25,412 nt of DNA from VFBF01 sp964530695 (lineage in GTDB: Bacteria; Pseudomonadota; Alphaproteobacteria; Caulobacterales; Aquidulcibacteraceae), in the NCBI GenBank assembly GCA_964530695.1, contig CAZGYQ010000047.1, forward strand, positions 1 to 25,412, written 5' to 3'. A program made the position numbers and the translations under genes. Below the pieces are notes generated by a model. It had not been told where the DNA came from. It saw nothing but the letters and a program-made list of their open reading frames with translations, and made no database searches. This document shows, piece by piece, positions 22,096 through 25,412 of this stretch; position 1 is the stretch's first letter; the number at the start of each line of letters is the position of its first letter.

Positions 22096-22132
22096 GGGCG
22101 GGTCGGCTTCGGTCGATCCGCCCTTGTTTTTT
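22096..22132 (+). terminator. Rho-independent terminator of the cold-shock gene
   Basis: A 12-bp stem (22096-22107 with 22112-22123, two G-U pairs), closed by the very stable loop C-UUCG-G, is followed at once by TTGTTTTTT. This is the clearest intrinsic terminator in the window, and separates the cold-shock gene from guaA. Confidence 0.92.
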
Positions 22133-22210
22133 GCGCCTGGCTGTATTTGCATAACGGCCATCCGTCTGGCGCCCCGTTGACGGCGCATGCGGCGCAGTTC
22201 AATTCGGCCC

Positions 22211-23800
22211 ATGGCCCAGTCAGCTGCTCCCCAAGCCCCCATCCAGCCTCAACATGATCGCGTCCTGATCGTCGATTTCGGCAGTCAGGTGACCCAGCTC
22301 ATCGCGCGGCGCGTCCGCGAAAGCGGCGTCTATTGCGAGATCCATCCCTACAACAAGGCGGCCGAGGTGCTCGCCGCAGGGTACAATCCGAAGGCGGTGA
22401 TCCTCTCGGGCGGCCCGGCGAGCGTCATCGAAGGCGAGAGCCCGCGGGCGCCGCAGACGGTGTTCGAACTCGGCGTGCCGGTGCTGGCCATCTGCTACGG
22501 CCAGCAGACCATGGCCGTGCAACTCGGCGGCAAGGTCGAGGGCGGACACGCCCGCGAGTTCGGCCGCGCGGATGTGGAGATCCTGCGTGACAGCCCGCTC
22601 TTTGAGGGCTTCTGGGAAGTCGGCGGCAAGTACCCGGTCTGGATGAGCCACGGCGACCGCGTCACGCAGCTGCCGCAGGGCTTCACCGTCGTTGGCACGT
22701 CCCCGAATGCGCCGTTCGCCATCGCGGTCGATGAGCAATATCACTTCTACAGCGTGATGTTTCACCCCGAAGTCGTGCACACGCCTGACGGCGCGAAACT
22801 CCTGCGCAACTTCACGCATCGCATCGCCGGCTGCAAAGGCGACTGGACGATGGCGGCGTTCAAGGATGAAGCCATCGCCCGCATCCGCGCGCAGGTCGGC
22901 CGGGGCCGCGTGATCTGCGGCCTTTCGGGCGGCGTCGATTCAAGCGTGGCGGCCGTGTTGCTGCACGAGGCGATCGGCGATCAGCTGCACTGCGTGTTCG
23001 TCGACCTCGGCCTGATGCGCAAGGATGAGGCGGAAGAAGTCGTCACGCTCTTTCGCGATCACTACAATATCCCGCTCATTCATGCTGACGAGCGCGAACG
23101 CTTCGTCGGCGCGCTGACGGGCGTGTCCGACCCGGAAGAGAAGCGCAAGACGATCGGCAGGCTCTTTATAGATGTGTTCGAGGACAGGGCCAGAAGCGTT
23201 GGCGGCGCAGATTTCCTGGCGCAGGGAACGCTTTATCCCGACGTGATCGAAAGCGTGAGCGCGATCGGCGGCCCGAGCGTCACCATCAAGTCGCACCACA
23301 ATGTGGGTGGCCTGCCTGAGCGCATGAACATGAAGCTCGTCGAGCCGCTGCGCGAACTGTTCAAGGATGAAGTGCGCGCGCTCGGCCGCGAACTCGGCCT
23401 GCCGGAGCGCTTCGTCGGGCGCCATCCGTTCCCGGGGCCGGGGCTCGCCATCCGCCTGCCGGGCGAGATCACGCCCGAGAAGCTCGATATCCTGCGCGAC
23501 GCCGACGCGATCTATCTCGACGAGATCCGCAAGGCTGGCCTCTACGACCAGATATGGCAGGCCTTCGCCGTGCTGCTGCCGGTGAAAACCGTCGGCGTAA
23601 TGGGCGACGGCCGCACCTACGAATACGTGCTGGCGTTGCGCGCCGTCACTAGCACCGACGGCATGACCGCCGACTTCTTCTCCTTCGACATGAACTTTCT
23701 CGGACGTGTGGCTACGCGGATCATCAACGAAGTGAAGGGCGTCAACCGCGTCGTCTACGACGTAACGAGCAAACCGCCGGGCACGATTGAGTGGGAATGA
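22211..23800 (+). CDS. guaA: GMP synthase (glutamine-hydrolysing)
   Basis: A 529-residue enzyme that aminates XMP to GMP with glutamine and ATP, the last step of guanine nucleotide synthesis. The N-terminal class I amidotransferase holds Cys95 in AICYGQQTMAV and the His/Glu pair in MFHPEVVHT. The ATP-pyrophosphatase domain begins at VICGLSGGVDSSVAAV with the P-loop SGGVDSS. The dimerisation domain has KSHHNVGGLPERM and ends GVNRVVYDVTSKPPGTIEWE, the invariant C-terminus. ATG 22211 (MAQSAAPQ) is preferred; 22187 adds eight residues without family support. The final codons are intact even though an integrase gene follows, as expected if they serve as attachment site. Confidence 0.98.
   Translation: MAQSAAPQAPIQPQHDRVLIVDFGSQVTQLIARRVRESGVYCEIHPYNKAAEVLAAGYNPKAVILSGGPASVIEGESPRAPQTVFELGVPVLAICYGQQTMAVQLGGKVEGGHAREFGRADVEILRDSPLFEGFWEVGGKYPVWMSHGDRVTQLPQGFTVVGTSPNAPFAIAVDEQYHFYSVMFHPEVVHTPDGAKLLRNFTHRIAGCKGDWTMAAFKDEAIARIRAQVGRGRVICGLSGGVDSSVAAVLLHEAIGDQLHCVFVDLGLMRKDEAEEVVTLFRDHYNIPLIHADERERFVGALTGVSDPEEKRKTIGRLFIDVFEDRARSVGGADFLAQGTLYPDVIESVSAIGGPSVTIKSHHNVGGLPERMNMKLVEPLRELFKDEVRALGRELGLPERFVGRHPFPGPGLAIRLPGEITPEKLDILRDADAIYLDEIRKAGLYDQIWQAFAVLLPVKTVGVMGDGRTYEYVLALRAVTSTDGMTADFFSFDMNFLGRVATRIINEVKGVNRVVYDVTSKPPGTIEWE
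23780..23800 (+). other. Putative attachment site at the 3' end of guaA
   Basis: The last codons of guaA are a known integration target of genomic islands; the insertion regenerates the end of the gene. A recombinase gene starts 316 nt beyond. The window has only one copy of this sequence; the second att copy should lie at the far end of the element, beyond 25412. Exact core unknown. Confidence 0.5.
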
Positions 23801-24116
23801 TTCAGGAGGGTTTGGCGTCATTCGCCAACATTCGCTGAATAGCCTATATACCGCATAAAATCAACACAATAGCTCTCGGGGCCGATCGCCAGGGTTCGGC
23901 GCCAAGCGGAAACACGTGACGGTGTTTTTGACGGTATCGCTTCGAGCGCGAACCCTGAGATTTGCCCTTACCGTCAGGCGTCAAAACTCAAGCGCATCGC
24001 GCATATGTTGGCTAAGTATAGGAAATAACGTGATAAAAAGCAAAACTTGACGGTGTTTTTGCTGACGGTAAAAATGGGCTGGAGAACTCGAAAAATTGCG
24101 CCAGAAGGGGCCGCTC
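23801..24116. other. AT-richer, gene-free stretch between guaA and the integrase
   Basis: No gene over 40 codons is supported. It holds a hairpin TTGGCG-TCATT-CGCCAA just after guaA (23812-23828, no U-tract), a 9-bp inverted repeat CAGGGTTCG/CGAACCCTG (23890-23898 and 23949-23957) and the TGACGGT array. Base composition drops well below that of the surrounding chromosome in several parts, as expected at the edge of acquired DNA. Confidence 0.6.
23917..24070. repeat. TGACGGT repeat array in front of the integrase
   Basis: The 14-mer TGACGGTGTTTTTG occurs at 23917-23930 and 24048-24061. Each copy is followed by TGACGGTA (23929-23936 overlapping, and 24063-24070). A fifth copy is inverted, TACCGTCA at 23969-23976. 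Five copies on both strands within 154 bp and just before a tyrosine recombinase gene look like integrase arm-type or excisionase/autorepressor sites. Confidence 0.7.
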
Positions 24117-25379
24117 GTGCTGACCGACCTTGCACTCAAGAAGATGAAACCAAAGGAGAAAATCTATAAGGTCGGGGACCGTGACGGTATGTACGCGCTG
24201 GTGGCCACCTCGGGGCTCATCACGTTCCGGTACGACTATCGTTTCAACGGCCGGCGCGAGACGCTCACCATCGGCAAGTACGCGCCTGATGCTGGCGGCC
24301 TCTCGTTATCAGAGGCCCGAACCAAGTGTGCGGAGGCGCGCCAGCTTTTGAGCGACGGCCAGTCGCCGGCCATCAAGAAGCAAAAGGAAAAGCGCAAACT
24401 CGTCGATGCCGACAGGTTCGGCGAGGTCGGGCTGCGCTACTTCAAGCAAGCACGCATGGCGGATAGCACGCGCGCCATGCGCCGCGCGATCTACGAGCGC
24501 GACATTCATCCAGAATGGAAGAACCGCCTCTTGGCGGAGATCGGCCCGGACGATCTTCGCGTGCTCTGCGCGCGCGTGAAGGATCGCGGCGCCCCGGCCA
24601 CCGCCATCCACGTGCGCGATATCGTCAAGCAGATCTACGGCTTCGCTATTCTGCACGGTGAGAAGGTCGCCAATCCCGCCGACGAAGTGGGCCCGGCGTC
24701 GATCGCGCAGTTCGAGGTGCGCGACCGGGCGCTGTCGCCCGGTGAAATCCGCATCATGCTGTCCCTGCTTGAGCGGGTCGCGACACTGCCGACGATCCGC
24801 CTCGGGCTGAAGCTGATCCTGCTTACCATGGTCCGCAAGAGCGAGCTGCAAGACGCCGTCTGGGCCGAGGTCGATTTCGAGAATGCGGTCTGGTCGATCA
24901 GCAAGGAGCGGATGAAGCGCAAGAAGCCGCACAATGTGTATCTGTCGCGGCAGTCGCTCGACATCATGGTCGCGCTCAAGACCTGCGCCGGCAATTCGCG
25001 CTATCTTTTGCCCTCGCGCTACGAGGCTAATGAGCCGATGTCGCGGGCGACGTTCAATCGCGTCACGACGGCGATTGCCGAACTCGCCAAAAAGGAAAAT
25101 CTTCCGCTCGCGCCGTTCACGGTTCACGATCTGCGGCGCACCGGCTCAACACTTCTGAATGAGGCGGGCTTCAACAGCGACTGGATCGAGAAGTGCCTGG
25201 CGCATGAGGACAACCGCTCTTCACGCGGCGTCTACAACAAGGCCGAATATGAGCCGCATCGCCGGCACATGTTGCAGGAATGGGCGAATATGGTCGATGC
25301 CTGGACGCGGGGCGAGAAGTACACGCCAACCCTTACCCCGCCGACATCGACCCTCGCGATCCACGATCCTAACGTCTGA
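24117..25379 (+). CDS. P4-type tyrosine recombinase (integrase) of a guaA-linked element
   Basis: A 420-residue integrase. GTG 24117 is chosen since GAAGGGG (24104-24110) lies six bases before it and the protein then opens LTDLALKKMKPKEKIYKVGD, the usual DUF4102 N-terminus; TTG 24096 is an extension of seven residues. After the arm-binding domain (to about 90) and the core-binding domain (about 95-200) comes the catalytic domain with Arg240 (MVRKSEL), His337 and Arg340 (VHDLRRTG), His363 (LAHED) and the nucleophile Tyr373 (GVYNK). All five look intact, so the enzyme is probably active. The 40-residue tail is Thr/Pro-rich. It is the first gene of an element that continues out of the window. 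Confidence 0.95.
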   Translation: MLTDLALKKMKPKEKIYKVGDRDGMYALVATSGLITFRYDYRFNGRRETLTIGKYAPDAGGLSLSEARTKCAEARQLLSDGQSPAIKKQKEKRKLVDADRFGEVGLRYFKQARMADSTRAMRRAIYERDIHPEWKNRLLAEIGPDDLRVLCARVKDRGAPATAIHVRDIVKQIYGFAILHGEKVANPADEVGPASIAQFEVRDRALSPGEIRIMLSLLERVATLPTIRLGLKLILLTMVRKSELQDAVWAEVDFENAVWSISKERMKRKKPHNVYLSRQSLDIMVALKTCAGNSRYLLPSRYEANEPMSRATFNRVTTAIAELAKKENLPLAPFTVHDLRRTGSTLLNEAGFNSDWIEKCLAHEDNRSSRGVYNKAEYEPHRRHMLQEWANMVDAWTRGEKYTPTLTPPTSTLAIHDPNV

Positions 25380-25412
25380 CCGGCCTCGTGCGCCGTCGGC
25401 CGACATCCGGCG

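Noticed and set aside
23812..23828. Hairpin after guaA as intrinsic terminator
   Set aside because: Six-bp stem without a U-tract; may be only the remnant of an older terminator separated by the insertion.
23801..24116. tRNA or tmRNA gene as attachment site next to the integrase
   Set aside because: No cloverleaf or 3' CCA-type end can be built; the GGTTCG at 23893 is not in a T-arm context.
1..25412. CRISPR array or insertion sequence
   Set aside because: No regularly spaced direct repeats with unique spacers and no transposase-like gene seen in any frame.

Overview
The window is high-GC DNA from an alphaproteobacterium, most likely a dimorphic Caulobacterales/Hyphomonadales-type organism. 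This rests on a TipF-type EAL protein, the flgB-flgC-fliE / fliO-fliP arrangement with a CtrA-like box between the two units, TIGR02281-type aspartic protease, DUF1289, DUF1272 and MpaB-family genes, and heavy use of GC-rich third positions. There is no rRNA, tRNA or CRISPR array. Genes are short-spaced, and several convergent pairs share or nearly share their stop codons.

Layout. 1-340: the end of an unrecognised gene running into two GC-rich inverted repeats. 339-2671: a TauE/SafE transporter, a retropepsin-like protease, a DUF1289 protein, and a divergent pair of small envelope proteins behind an AT-rich promoter that carries regularly spaced palindromes. 2784-5931: a two-subunit acyl-CoA dehydrogenase (pimeloyl-CoA dehydrogenase type), a DUF1272 zinc protein and a decayed short-chain dehydrogenase. 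5928-8240: flagellar basal-body genes flgB-flgC-fliE (minus) diverging from the export-gate genes fliO-fliP (plus). 8274-11469: a 32-residue protein missed by usual length cut-offs, then two tandem paralogous membrane-anchored TIR proteins with different periplasmic C-termini. 11566-15335: SpoU RNA methyltransferase, a DUF6882-like protein, a HIT hydrolase, a stand-alone receiver protein and tipF. 15409-16771: a three-gene cassette of two DUF2975-like membrane proteins and a small XRE regulator behind a promoter with an embedded palindrome. 16775-21585: a TadG-like protein, pyruvate kinase, an aldo/keto reductase and an MpaB-family protein. 21791-23800: cold-shock protein with a leader hairpin and a UUCG terminator, then guaA. 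23780-25412: the left edge of an integrated element, with a P4-type tyrosine recombinase directly downstream of guaA and an array of TGACGGT repeats in front of it.

How the genes work together. The flagellar genes and tipF (with its neighbouring receiver protein) belong to polar flagellum assembly, and the CtrA-like box links them to cell-cycle control. The two acyl-CoA dehydrogenase genes very probably make one heteromeric enzyme. The most unusual part is the tandem TIR pair. Both have an N-terminal cytoplasmic TIR domain with a glutamate at the catalytic position (Glu73 in each), one membrane span, a long proline-rich periplasmic linker and an unrecognised periplasmic domain; in one of them that domain is a duplicated four-cysteine module. 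They look like envelope-sensing TIR receptors, but this role is inferred from architecture only.
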